Assembly (NCBI GenBank): GCA_001972305.1
Contig: BDDD01000174.1
Location: 492,331-556,330, forward strand
Direction: 5' to 3'
Source: Cephalotus follicularis
Lineage: Eukaryota; Streptophyta; Magnoliopsida; Oxalidales; Cephalotaceae
DNA: 64,000 nucleotides
Shown here piece after piece: positions 48,022 to 59,252 of this stretch. A program made the position numbers and the translations under genes. Numbering within the stretch: the stretch's first letter is position 1; each line of letters begins with the position of its first letter. A model generated the notes under the pieces. That model was not told the DNA's origin. It ran no database searches and saw nothing but the letters and a program-made list of their open reading frames with translations.

Positions 48022-49341
48022 GTGAGTAAGATCAAGGAATATCCTGGGCGACCCACTTCCACCGGGGTGCCAAGAGTCAAGGTGAACGTGCCCTGCCCCA
48101 ACTGGGCTGGGGACAAACCATCTCCCCTGCTCAACAAAACAAGGCAGAGGTGAAAGTATACAAGGATATCGATAAAAAAGGAAAGTCCGAGGAGACGTCA
48201 GAGCTACCAACTCAATGACTGACCTCAAGAAAAGAAGATAAACAACAGTTTATATATATATATAAGAACATGCCAAGGATCCAAGGATCAATAGAAGATC
48301 AACTCTAAGGATCAACAATTCTCAAGGGGACTACTGGTACTGTATCAATCACAAGCACATTCCACACACGCACATGCACAATCAAACTCACACATTTCCA
48401 TAGTCAAAACCACCTCAGCAGCATAGATAGCAAACTCCGTTGACGTTGTATCAATGCGGTCATGGGCTACAGGATTGAACACATCCCTCATATACTCAAC
48501 ATAGATACCCACTTCCAGAGCACCGCATGAACATCGGTAGAAGGGCTACGCAAGCTCTCGTCCCCCAGCAAATCATACATTGGCGCACCTCACTACACGA
48601 ATCTTGAACTAGGGGCTACGCAAGCCCACCCCCGTCGGCAATCACTAGCTCAGCACTACACTAGGTGAACCTTGGTCGAGAAGCTACCTCGTCGGCAATC
48701 ACATAGCGTTAGTATCGTCCAAGGGGCCCGCGAATCACCGCTCAGCTCCACCCTTGACAAGATAACAGAGGAGAACCTCGGCTCAGAGGTAAGTGTATCA
48801 CCACTTAGACCATCTCGTGCCGGCAATCTCATATGTAACCAAGTAACCAGCACCCAGTAACCAGTATCCAAGGACAACAACACATGATATAAAATAAAGC
48901 ATGAATGCTTAAACAGAAAGGGGAAACAACAAGTTCAACATAGGCAAGCAGTATTCACATTGTAACGACCCCGACCCGAGCTCGCTAATAGCTCAAAGCG
49001 AACTCCGAGGATCGGTTGCGTTACATTGGGTGTGAACGTTACATCCTTTGGTACTCTTCTCTAAAAATACATTACATCATAAATTTCATGTCTCACAACA
49101 TAATACATAATCTTAAATTCAAACTTTACACATAATCATCTTATATAAAGATGTCATAACCATATCGTTGGTCTACATTACACAGGATCATTCTTCTACA
49201 TAAACATATATTACAGCGGAAAAACTTTATTCTTATTACATAACAAAACACTAATGCAAACATCATTGCATAGCCTTTCTCTCTAAAAAAACTTCTTCTT
49301 AAGAGCTTCCTCTAAGCCCGCAATCTCCATTCATTCATTTC

Positions 49342-49398
49342 CTGAAAATATTTTATTTGAAAACAAGACATTGAAAGGAATGAGCTCAAAATAGCTCA
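49342..49398 (-). promoter_or_regulatory. LTR hairpin plus acceptor-like CAG
   Basis: Minus strand TGAGCT-ATTTTG-AGCTCA (49398-49381), then a T-rich stretch ending ATTTTCAG at 49342, 381 nt from the LTR 3' end. Confidence 0.5.
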
Positions 49399-50739
49399 GT
49401 AAGGTGTTTTTATAGTAAACACATTTCATCATAACATTTTTCTAGTCAATACATATAACTAGAACATTTCATAAAACATATTACTTTTCTAGTTAATATC
49501 ATAACTAGATCATTTCGTAAACATGAAATTCATAAAAACCTTAATGAACCCTTCACACCGCTTCACCGGGGCATTGTGCACTCCCCGATTACTATCCTTA
49601 CATCACATGCATGTCCGCGAGCACTTTACGCTCCATTAACATTGAGCATTTCGTTCCATTCCCCTTGGATCGCAATCTAAGGGTGGTTCATTCATCATAT
49701 ACTTTGAGTGATCAGCTCAAAACATTCATAAAAATCATTTCATAACATTTTCCTTTACAATTCATAAACTTTTCTCTTCATTTGAATAAATGATTCAAAT
49801 GGGTTCATAAAACAGTTTTGCATTGCTTTACGAAAATTGATAATTCATATAGAAATAAGAATTTTCAGAGAAAACTTAAAACATAAACATTAAAGTAGAC
49901 ATATTTAAGAATTCAGTAAGCTCAAGATCATAACAATTGGTTGAGAATTGAATCCACTATGAATTTTTGAAAGTGGCTGGTTCTATATGAAAACAGGGCA
50001 TGATCAGTAAAATGAATCATTCATTTTCATCAAGAATTTGACATAATTTAGAGATACATAAAACATAACAGTTAAATAGGACATCTTAAGGTTTTCGAAA
50101 CATCCATCCATTTAATTTTTCATCAAGAAACGAGTAAGATATGATTTAAAGAAGTTGCTGCATAATCCAGGAATAAAATAGTAGCAGAACATCAATTTAA
50201 AACATGAATTTCCATCAAGAAAACGATAGAATCTTGAAACATGAAAAACATAACAGTTGAAGAGGACATCCTAAAGTTTCCAGAACATCCAACCATTTAA
50301 AATTTCATCAAGAATTCAACAAGATATCAATAGAACAATCTTCTGCATAATTGAAAGCAAAACAGGGGATGCTTTGTAGAGAACGGGTATAGAATTTCCT
50401 TACATTGCTTTAGAATTTCTTCCTCTCTTGCTCTCCAAGAAATCTCCACTTCACTCTCAGCAGGAACACTTTCTTTGTCAGCCCAAAATGACTGAGTTCA
50501 ACCCCCCTTTGCCATTAAATATAAGGATTGCTTGGGAGGTAAGTTTTTCCCCCTCTCACACACTCAACTCTCTCTCTTGGCAGCCCATGTGACAAAATTC
50601 AACCAATCCAGGTGTTTACACATGTTAGATTATCAGATAACACTTCATATCATCCTTCCCTGGCCTGCCACATGTCCAAAATTAAAGATTTTTACTCACA
50701 AAATGCCAAAAAGTCAGACTTTGCGTTTTGTCTGTAGCT

Positions 50740-51070
50740 CAAAGCGTCGGCGTTTTCTTTCTAAGCGTCGACGGTCACAGGTTTGACCTGAGTTTTTCAC
50801 CTCTATCCCGAATAAAGCACTGGCGCTTTCTTACAAAGCGTCTCTGCTTTAACTATTCATCCAGGTCAACAGACATACTTGACTTCAAAGCGTTGACATT
50901 TACATTTAGAGCGCCGACCTTTGCCCAAAGCGTCGTCTGTTTATCCCTAAGCGTCGACGGTGTGAGGGCTTTGTCCAATTACCCTTGCACTGGTTTGAAG
51001 CACAGATAGAAGGGGTCTAAGCGTCGACCGTTACTATCCAAGCGTCGATGCTTTAAGTGGAACTGTCGGT
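50740..51070. repeat. AAAGCGTCGACG-type motif array
   Basis: About eleven words: AAGCGTCGGCG, AAGCGTCGACGGT, AAGCACTGGCGC, AAGCGTTGACA, GAGCGCCGACC, AAGCGTCGACCG, AAGCGTCGATGC. Same flavour as the Sirevirus LTR at 24822-25755, although this LTR is gypsy type. Confidence 0.85.
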
Positions 51071-52168
51071 GCTTAAGACAGTTTTCCTTCTCATCACTTA
51101 GCCAATTAAAATTTTCTTCGGGGGGCGCTGCCCCCCGAACCCCTGTCCACTGACCGGGGAGCGGGACCCCCCATCCGCTCACCGGGGAGCGGAACCCCCG
51201 AACCCCCCGAGCGTAGGGTCATACTACGGGTCCCTTGAACTATATGCCAATTTACACAATAGCAATCATTTTCCATAATTAATATCTTTAATGGAAATTT
51301 GGGTCATTACAGACCTGCAATATCGACAAGATGACATGAGAAGAAATCCTAGTCAAAGGTAATATCATGGAAGAGTATAAAATCAACAAACTCTCAGTTA
51401 TCAATTGATAGAAAGGAGAACATCCCACTCACTAGTATCAACAACTTCCTCAGCTAGCTTCCTTGCTGTGCAGGCTCCATGCCTAGATCTTCCTCTGCAA
51501 GACCAACACACAACAACGCTTAGCTACCATGAACAACATCATGAAGCTATGCATGAACCCCAAACAACCATGAAAACCAAGGCGAAGCTCTTCCTCGGCC
51601 TCAAAGATTGTGCCTGTACCAACCATGCGACGCACCAAAACGTACTGAGGAGGACACTCACCTACTAGACGCGTAGAAGAGTGAAAGAAAGTTCCAACCT
51701 CAAACAGCGCTCAAAGCTTTAGAAGAAAGATGGAAGATGAAGGCTCACTCTCCCAACTGCTTCTTCCGATGTGAGGTAATGGACATCATACTGCCGATGT
51801 CACACCCCTTTCCCGTTATCATAGCATTAAAGCGGTAAAGGCAATCAATACAACGTTATCCAGCTTATACAAATACGATAAAATTAAAACCTTCAATTCC
51901 ATTCACATGTGCGGAAGCATTTAATAACAAGCTAGAGAAACAAACCGAATCGTGCGTCCCATACCACATGATTCCAACATTTAATATAATTGAGCCATCA
52001 TCGATTGCCCATAAACGGGGCATGATCAAAAGTCGATCAACACCATTAATACATTAATCCAAAATAATACGGGTCTCAATACATTGTTAAAACATTTATT
52101 TAAACAATAAAACTCCATCTCCCCACAGATTCGCCGCGTACGGTCGACATCCAGAGCACTGCATCAAT

Positions 52169-52209
52169 CTGCAATAGTAGAGGGTTAGCCTTTGTCCTCA
52201 CTCGGCTAA
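52169..52209 (-). promoter_or_regulatory. LTR hairpin plus acceptor-like CAG
   Basis: Minus strand TTAGCC (52209-52204) pairs with GGCTAA (52190-52185); CTAAC overlaps; CTACTATTGCAG ends at 52169, 371 nt from the LTR end. Confidence 0.55.
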
Positions 52210-52303
52210 ATCATAAGTGAAATTCAAAGTCAGTGATAATGAATGTCATGAAATGAATGCACTCATGATGCAATATATAATATATCGCCACACGTACCTA
52301 TAC

Positions 52304-52306
52304 ATA

Positions 52307-52339
<33 letters not shown>
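52304..52339. repeat. (TG)n(TA)n microsatellite
   Basis: TGTGTG run followed by a TATATA run. Confidence 0.9.
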
Positions 52340-53037
52340 GCCAATAGGTGCAACCATGCCAAGTGGCCACCACATCAAATCATCATCAGGCCTCGAGGGC
52401 TGTCAAATCAAATCAATTCAAATCAAATCAAATCACTGTCTCAAAGGACAATCAAAGCCAATCAATGTCTCAAAGGACAATCAAATCACTATACGAAGAG
52501 CGCCGCCATCTCCTGGCTCCGACGTCGTACTCTTACTTTGGCCCCCGACTCCCGGGTCACGAAGCAAGGCAACAAATCAGACTCATGAAGCTCGTACTCT
52601 GTGTTTAGCAATCATGGTCCCCCATGTTACTTGCACTCTGTGTTTAGTAACATTGTATTTGGGCATCCCTAGCCATCTCCTGGAACCTAGGAGAGCATCC
52701 CCGCAACCAGCCATTAGTGACAGTCCATCACTCCAGCCAGTACTGCATCAATCACAATCAACAAATTAATTCAATTCAAATAGTTTCCAAGTATTTTATA
52801 AAGTACCGGAAATAATAAATTTATATTAAAATGTATTGCATCTTTGAAACCATGTTTCAACCCATTGAAAACATACATTTATGAAAATATATATTTTCAT
52901 ATCAAATAATGATTTATATATAAAATCATGTACGCATTTCTAAAATGAATAAAAACACTTTAGAATCATCCATATCTCAATCATCAATTCATTTAATATC
53001 AAATGCAATGCAAGGATATGCTCAAGGTACGGGTCAG

Positions 53038-54040
53038 TCTCTGACCAGCCGGCTGTCTCCTCATGACAGTCGGCTGATTTCCTTTGACAGCTGGCTGTCT
53101 TAGCTCTGGCAATCGGCTGCCTCCCTTAACAGTCGGCTATCTCCTTTTGACAGTCGGCTGCTCTCCTCATCCAGTCGGCTGCCCTCTCTTGGCAGTCGAC
53201 TACTCAACCTTCTGCAGGTATGTTCAATTAAACGTATGAACAGTCAACTGGTTCTTACGTCTAGTAGGCTGTTTTCTATTGATTAGTCTGCTGTTCGCAC
53301 TGAACAGCCGGCTGTTCTAGCCCGCCAGTCGGCTGCCCGCCTTGGCAGTCGACTGGATTTACATCAGTAGGTAAAAACAGCAGAAAAATGCATGTCTTTC
53401 ACACTTCAATCCAACCAAACACGAGCATTCAATAGCAATAACATACATTTATGCTCATAATCCAGTCCATAGCATGCATTTCGTCCATTAACTTCCATTA
53501 TAACGGAACTTAAATAACAATTATGAATTTTACCCCTACCTTAGAATTCCAAGTTAGGAATTGCAATCCACCTCTTTAAGTTCCAATCCGAGTTTCCAAG
53601 CCTCGAAATTCGTCCAGCAACTCCACCAAGACTGGTTCGAGCTCCAAGTCCAGATTCGAAACTCAAAATTGGAGAGATACAACTTCTCTCTCTCTTTTTC
53701 TCACCACTGCCTCTCCCTCTTCACAACTCTCTATCTCTTTTTCATAATGCAATGTTGATGGAATGAGGGGAAGATACATGTATATTTATGGGCATTTTCG
53801 TGCCTCTCTCTTCACAAGCCGACACTATCACCAATTTTGTCTTCTCCCCCTTTCTTTCTGCCAAATGAGACTGCCAACACGTTTTTAACTGACACATCTC
53901 ATGTGAGTTGACTGCCTTATCTTGGCAGTCGGCTGTCTCTGCCGACACCATCCCCAGCCGGCTGTCCCTCACAACAGGAAGCTGGTTCCACCCAAAGGGG
54001 GTCTAGTCGACTGTCCCTCTTGGACAGTCGGTTGCCCGCC
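53038..54040. repeat. CAGTCGGCTG / CAGCCGGCTG motif clusters
   Basis: About 14 words in 53038-53360 and four or five in 53900-54040: CAGCCGGCTG, CAGTCGGCTG, CAGTCGACTG and decayed forms such as CAATCGGCTG. Two clusters flank the promoter/leader region, as in the LTR at 15479. Confidence 0.88.
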
Positions 54041-54179
54041 CTGCATCAGCACTTTTCACACTTCAACTTTTGCTCAAATTTAACATTACAAAAAGTGAAA
54101 AGCCATAATTCTCATTAATAAATTGCGTAAATGCATTGGAAAGTACAACATTACATTAATGAAAATCCCAGGCGTTACA

Positions 54180-54192
54180 TCCACCCCTCCTT
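54180..54192 (-). promoter_or_regulatory. Polypurine tract
   Basis: Minus strand AAGGAGGGGTGGA directly before the LTR start. Confidence 0.75.
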
Positions 54193-54199
54193 CAAGGAA

Positions 54200-55856
54200 T
54201 TTCGTCCACGAAATTAAAACAACACTAAAAAAAAATGAGGATAACGCTCTCTCACTTCCTCCTCGCATTCCCAAGTCGCCTCATCATGTTGATGGAACTG
54301 CCACTGAACCTTCACCATAGAAATGGTTCGGTTCCTCAATACCTATGTCTTCCGATCCTGAATTTGTACCGGTAACTCCTCGCAAGAAAGATCATCTCAC
54401 ACAGGAACTGAATCATAATTCAAGACATGTGATGGGTCTCGAATATATCTCCTCAGCATCGACACATGGAAGACATCATGCACGTTTGATAGTGCAGGAG
54501 GTAAGGCAAGTTGATAAGCCACCTCCCCGACTCTCTCTAAGATCTCGAAAGGACCAATGTAGCGCGGAGCTAACTTGCCCATCTTCCCAAATCTCTGCAC
54601 ACCCTTCCATGGTGAAACCTTTAGAAACACATGATCGCCAACATCGAAGGTCAGAGGCCTTCTCTTGACACTGTCCACACAGCTCTTTTGCCTACTTTGA
54701 GCAACAAGAAGCTTCTCCCTGATGAACCTAACCTTCTCAGAAGTCTCCTCTACCAGATCTGACCCAAGCAAAGGTCGCTCACAACCCTCATCCCAACAAA
54801 TGGGTGATCTACACCTCCTCCCATACAGTGCCTTGTATGGTTCCATACCAATACTGGAATGATAGCTGTTATTATAAGAAAACTCTATCAGAGGAATGTG
54901 GTCCTCCCAAGTACCAGAAAAGTCAAAAATACAAGCTTGGAGCATATCTTCCAAGGTCTAGATAGTACGCTCTGACTGGCCATCTGTCTTTGGGTGAAAG
55001 GCAGTGCTAAGGTTCAGCTTCATCCCAAAAGCTGTTTGAAATCTCTTCCAAAAGTTGGAAGTGAAGATCGAATCTCTATCACAAACTATACTCACAGGAA
55101 CACCGTGCAACCTCATGATCTCCTTGATGTATAACCGAGATAACTTGCCCGCAGAATCCGTAACATGTGTAGGCAGAAAGTGTGCTGATTTAGTAAGCCG
55201 ATCCAGAATGACCCATACCGCATTGTGACAGTTCCGAGTCAGAGAAAAACTCGAAACAAAATCCATCGTCACATGCTCCCACTTTCATTCCAAAATCGGT
55301 AACGGCTGTAACAAACCCGCTGGCCTCTGGTGCTCAGCCTTGATAATCTAACAAGTATAACACTTTGTGACATAATCAGCAATCTCTTTCTTCATACCGG
55401 ATCACCAGTAAGTTCTTCTCATATCTTGATACATTTTTGTGCTACCAGGATGTATGCTATACCGTGATTTATGTGCCGCATGTAACAATTCACTTCTTAT
55501 CCAAGCCTCATCAGGAACACATACTCGACCCCAAAATCTCAGAATACCGTCAGAGTGCATCTGAAAATCAGACTCTGGACCGAGATTCTCGCGAATCCCC
55601 ATTAGTTCAGGATCACTCAACTGTGCATCCTTTATATGGTCCAATAGTGCCGACTGTGCCTACATGTTAGCCACAAAACCCCCCGGTGATTGATTAATCG
55701 GAGACCACTATTGGAAGTCCTCTAACATTTCACTGAGATATCATCATGTTAGCAACCATAGCCTTGCGGCTTAAAGCATCTGCGACCACATTTGCTTTCC
55801 CGGGATGGTACTGAATACTGCAGTCATAGTCATTAAAGAACTCAACCCATCGCCGT
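54200..55856 (-). pseudogene. Chromovirus RNase H end, integrase and chromodomain
   Basis: Right to left: [20 protein letters not shown] (RNase H end, about 55850-55790), H2C2-type integrase head (HAAHKSRYSIHPGSTKMYQD, about 55500-55430), integrase core (TMDFVSSFSLTR, DRLTKSAHF, CDRDSIFTSNFWK, STAFHPKTDGQSERT; 55272-54960), C-terminal module (YGRRCRSPICW, RRPLTFDVGDHVFLKVSPWK, KLAPRYIGPFEIL, VFHVSMLRRY; 54950-54430), and a chromodomain with KVQWQFHQ and ATWE (about 54310-54250). The chromodomain after integrase places the element in the Tekay/Del chromoviruses and is thought to guide integration. Broken. Confidence 0.88.
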
Positions 55857-56163
55857 TGTAACGCCCCAAACCCCAAGGGTCAACCCCCAAGGTTTGACGC
55901 ACTACGAACAGTACCATTCATTTACAATTTAGCGGAATAATTAAAAACTTTCAACAATATAATATTGCATGCGGAATAAATCCAATAAATACTCACTTGT
56001 GTGGATATTACCCAATGTTATACAATGCTGTTCATAAAAAGCTCTGCCACATGTCGGCAGGTCGAGAAATACAATATTCAAAAATATAAATAAGCTGGTC
56101 GTCGTCCTGCAGTGGAGGAGGCTCACCCGGGGCTTCAATCCTCGGCTAGCTGCGAAGCTCCAC

Positions 56164-56200
56164 CTGTACCTGACCCATTACATTAAAATGCAATGGGTCA
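56164..56200 (-). promoter_or_regulatory. LTR hairpin plus acceptor-like CAG
   Basis: Minus strand TGACCCATT (56200-56192) pairs perfectly with AATGGGTCA (56179-56171), then GGTACAG ending at 56164, 307 nt from the LTR end. The longest stem of the set. Confidence 0.55.
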
Positions 56201-56573
56201 GAGACCACTGGTCGTGTAGGAACTACCACCCACTCATGCATGGGGATGCAGATGCAGCAAGCATATGTGATGCAAATGAGAGATGCAATATATAACAGTA
56301 TAGTCCAATCAATGAACAGTCACTAACAGTATCATTCCATAACAATCATCATTAACCGTCACAATAAATCCTTCCTCGGCATCCCTTACTAAGGAGGAGC
56401 GATAACGCACTCCAGACGTTAAGGCAGAGGATCCGGGACAGGAATAATCATTACATTTTTAGGCAGACCGGTTCCTCGGATTCCTCGGCCGTAGGAAGAG
56501 CATATACGCGCTCTAGGCGTTAAAGGCAGAGGAGAGGAACACAACATTATACAGTATCAGTAACAGTCAGTAT

Positions 56574-56750
56574 GGCTCATCTCGGTTGGTGATCCGTCGG
56601 CTCATCTCAGTTGGTGATCCGTCGGCTCATCTCGGTCGGTGATCCATGGGCTATCTCGGTGATCCACCAGGCTCATCTCGAAGATAGCCTTACCGGCTCA
56701 TCTCGGTCGGTGATCCCGTAGGCTCATCTCGGTCGGTGATCCGTTACAGT
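56574..56750. repeat. Six imperfect ~28-bp tandem units
   Basis: Units around GGCTCATCTCGG and TCGGTGATCC. Located 2.50-2.68 kb from the LTR start. Confidence 0.85.
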
Positions 56751-59252
56751 ACGTTAACATTACATTACATTAACATTACACTATCAATATAGTAACATTG
56801 TATTTCCATTTATGAGGTCTGCCTTTATCATACATTACACTTATGCACTTTACTTATCATTAACCATCCCTATCAACCACTACCCTTATCCCTATTTTAT
56901 TATTATTAACCACTGCACTTGTTATTATAATAATGCCTTTCACTTCACAACTCCATCATATCATCCCTTTTAACATTACATTTGTTCTTCTTCTGATAGC
57001 ATCTTACAGTGTCCATTCGTTCTTTACTTCTAGCGCCAAACCAACGCTATCAGTCATGGAGGGACGCATGCAGACGCTATGCATGCTTACAATGCGCGCA
57101 TTAGATGTGCTCGGGCGCTCTTCCAGGACAGTGTTTAGCTCCATCTCCGTGGAGAACCTTGCACCTCGGGCGCATGGCCGAGGAGGCCCCTAGTTGGCGT
57201 CATTGCAGAGGAGAACTCAGTCATGGTGCTCACTGTTGCATGCTTCAAGACGCATGCATGGAAGGGAAATAAACACCATGGCATGCGTGGGATGCATGCA
57301 GAGGACCATTCGTTGCGCATTGGTGGGGGAGCTCGCTAACAGGGAAGAGCTCAGCCTTACATGCAATGAACAGTGGATTGCACATGGTGGGCGTCCTCGG
57401 ATATCCATGGTAGTGAGCTCAACAATGACAGAGGAGGCCATTGTTGGTTCCTCAAGCGTCAGGCAGAGAGACTCTCATGGCAGAGGAAGCCATTGTAGTC
57501 TCCTCGGACAGTCACTGCTCAGTGTCGTGGTACCTCGGACACCATCACAGTAGGGAGCTCAGTGTCGACGGTTGGCCAGCCCGGGAAGCAGGCACCTTAG
57601 GTGTGTGGCATCTAGGACGGTTACTAGTGGAGGCCACGGTTGATACTCCTCGGCGCATGGCGAGCATTGTCACAACATGTGGATGGCACCTCGAGCAACG
57701 CGCTCTGGCACATGGCACAGTGGAGTGCCATTGCTGGTGCCATTGCAGAGGAGAGCATAGCTCCTCTGCCATGGTTATTCCACACCTCGGCATCTCGGCG
57801 GTTGGTGCTCGGTAGCTCGCTCAGGCCTAGCAGTGGAGATAGCGCCAATTAATGTGATGCTCTGCTCCTCTAGTGCATAACAGAGAAGGGCCATGGATGA
57901 CGCACCTCAGTCACCTAGCAGGGGGAGCTTGGCACATGCATGGAAGAGGATGTAGAACGCACGGCAGAGGTCGATGCATGATCGGGATGCATGCTGGATC
58001 ATGACGCCAGCCCTGGGTGCGTAGTCGAGGAAGGCTCGCGTGCACAGTGCTAATTGGCAGAGAACAGAGCCTCACATATTACAGGCTGGGGTGCATGCTG
58101 AGGAGGGCGCACATAGCTCCTCGGCCCATACGACCTTGGTGCGTTGCCGACTGAGTTCATCAAGCTCGGCTCAGGTGAGTTACTGGAAGCGCACCACAGA
58201 GGAGAGAAATGCATCCTTGCATGGCGTGCTCAAGAGCATTACGCACAGGTCCTCAGCGTCTTGCGCTATGGGTTCCTCAACTGATGGTTCTTCTGCATGG
58301 TAAAATGCACGCTACATGTGCGTCCTCGGATGCGTATGGGCAGGGAACGAATTAGGCAAATGGGCATGCGAAGGATGCACACCACAAGGGAGAGCCCCAC
58401 ACGTTGGCACGCAGAGGATCATGCATTATACACATAACAAGGGACAATACATGCATTCTATGCTTGGCAGAGGACGCTATTATATTTATATATATATCAG
58501 TCGAGTGCAAGTAACGCCGGAAGATGTAGGATGGTCACTAAATCTAATACCCATCACTACAGAGGACTATAAAATTCACTTAGCCTATATACTTTCCACA
58601 ATATACAATAATCACACTAAAACATAAATACTGAGTAGGTAGAAGAACCTACCTGGAATCCGAGAACTCACAGCACCCTTCCTTGTCTTCACTATGCATC
58701 CTTCCTTCATTCCTCTCTCCTTTGCTCATCTCCTGGTAGCCTTTCTTTGTCTCTTTCACTCCTAATTTGCCAACAGCCCCCCCACTCCACTCTCACTTGT
58801 CCTTTTTATAGCCATACGTGGAAGGCTCTAGAATTTGCTAGGCATTTCTAACATATTCCTTACTAAATTGGGCTGAGGACTAAGGATTCGGCCCAACACT
58901 CTATTCTTTTATTCCTTTATTTCTTTTAACCCAAATTTCCCCCCTTTTTCCATTTACAATAAAAGGCCCAATAAATATAAACATTTCAAAGCCCAAAGGT
59001 AATATCAATATATATTTTAGGCCCAATATCATTCTTTCTTCATTATAACAATTAACCCAATATCAAGATTAAAACTCTTCGAGCCCAAGCGCTATGCTTT
59101 CCTTTATTTATCATAATTTGGCTCAAAGCCAAATATAAATATTCGGGCCCAAAATATCACTTATCCATTCAACTCCATTTCCAGTCCAGTAACAGTATCA
59201 CATTTGAGCTCGATTTCCATACTTAAATATTTATAAAATTTCGGGTATTACA

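Larger units (their letters stand above)
48961..51311 (-). mobile_element. Solo LTR (gypsy type), minus strand
   Basis: 2,351 bp: + strand TGTAACGACCCCGACC ... GGGTCATTACA; minus-strand start TGTAATGACCCAAATTTCC. Flanks CACAT and GACCT match only 3 of 5, so the target duplication is doubtful. AAAGCGTCGACG-type array at 50740-51070, donor-like AT|GTAAGGA at 50403, hairpin plus CAG at 49398-49342. G-rich run near 51120-51215 (repeated GGGGAGCGG). Confidence 0.75.
46615..51797 (-). mobile_element. Gypsy-type LTR, minus strand, with a solo LTR inside
   Basis: Begins TGTATAACACGCCCCG on the + strand, the reverse of a gypsy LTR end, inside the RT of the + chromovirus. 46615-48960 and 51312-51797 are its two parts; 48961-51311 is a nested solo LTR. 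Hairpin plus CAG (47983-48021) and a donor-like TAG|GTGAGTGTCC at 51661 read on the minus strand, about 1.3 kb apart once the nested LTR is set aside. Rich in CCGAGG/TCCTCGG words. Its 5' end lies beyond the chromovirus inserted at 51798. Confidence 0.65.
51798..54179 (-). repeat. 3' LTR of the minus chromovirus, CAGTCGGCTG flavour
   Basis: 2,382 bp: minus-strand start TGTAACGCCTGGGATTTTC at 54179, end GGGGTGTGACA at 51798. Motif clusters at 53900-54040 (upstream) and 53038-53360 (downstream of the donor-like AAG|GTAGGG at 53539). Hairpin plus CAG at 52209-52169. TG/TA dinucleotide run at 52304-52339. Confidence 0.85.
55857..59252 (-). mobile_element. Solo LTR (gypsy type), minus strand, 3.4 kb
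   Basis: + strand TGTAACGCCCCAAACCCC ... CGGGTATTACA, flanked by perfect GCCGT duplications (55852-55856 and 59253-59257). Minus-strand start TGTAATACCCGAAATTTTA matches the LTR at 60727, so the two are one family. Donor-like CAG|GTAGGT at 58652 and hairpin plus CAG at 56200-56164 on the minus strand. TCCTCGG words and GCAGAGGAG words fill 57150-58330; a tandem-repeat block lies at 56574-56750. Looks whole as a solo LTR. Confidence 0.92.

Noticed and set aside
57194-57815. Several open frames of 70-124 codons
   Set aside because: Low-complexity, motif-rich LTR sequence of the solo LTR at 55857-59252; frames overlap on both strands with no protein motif.
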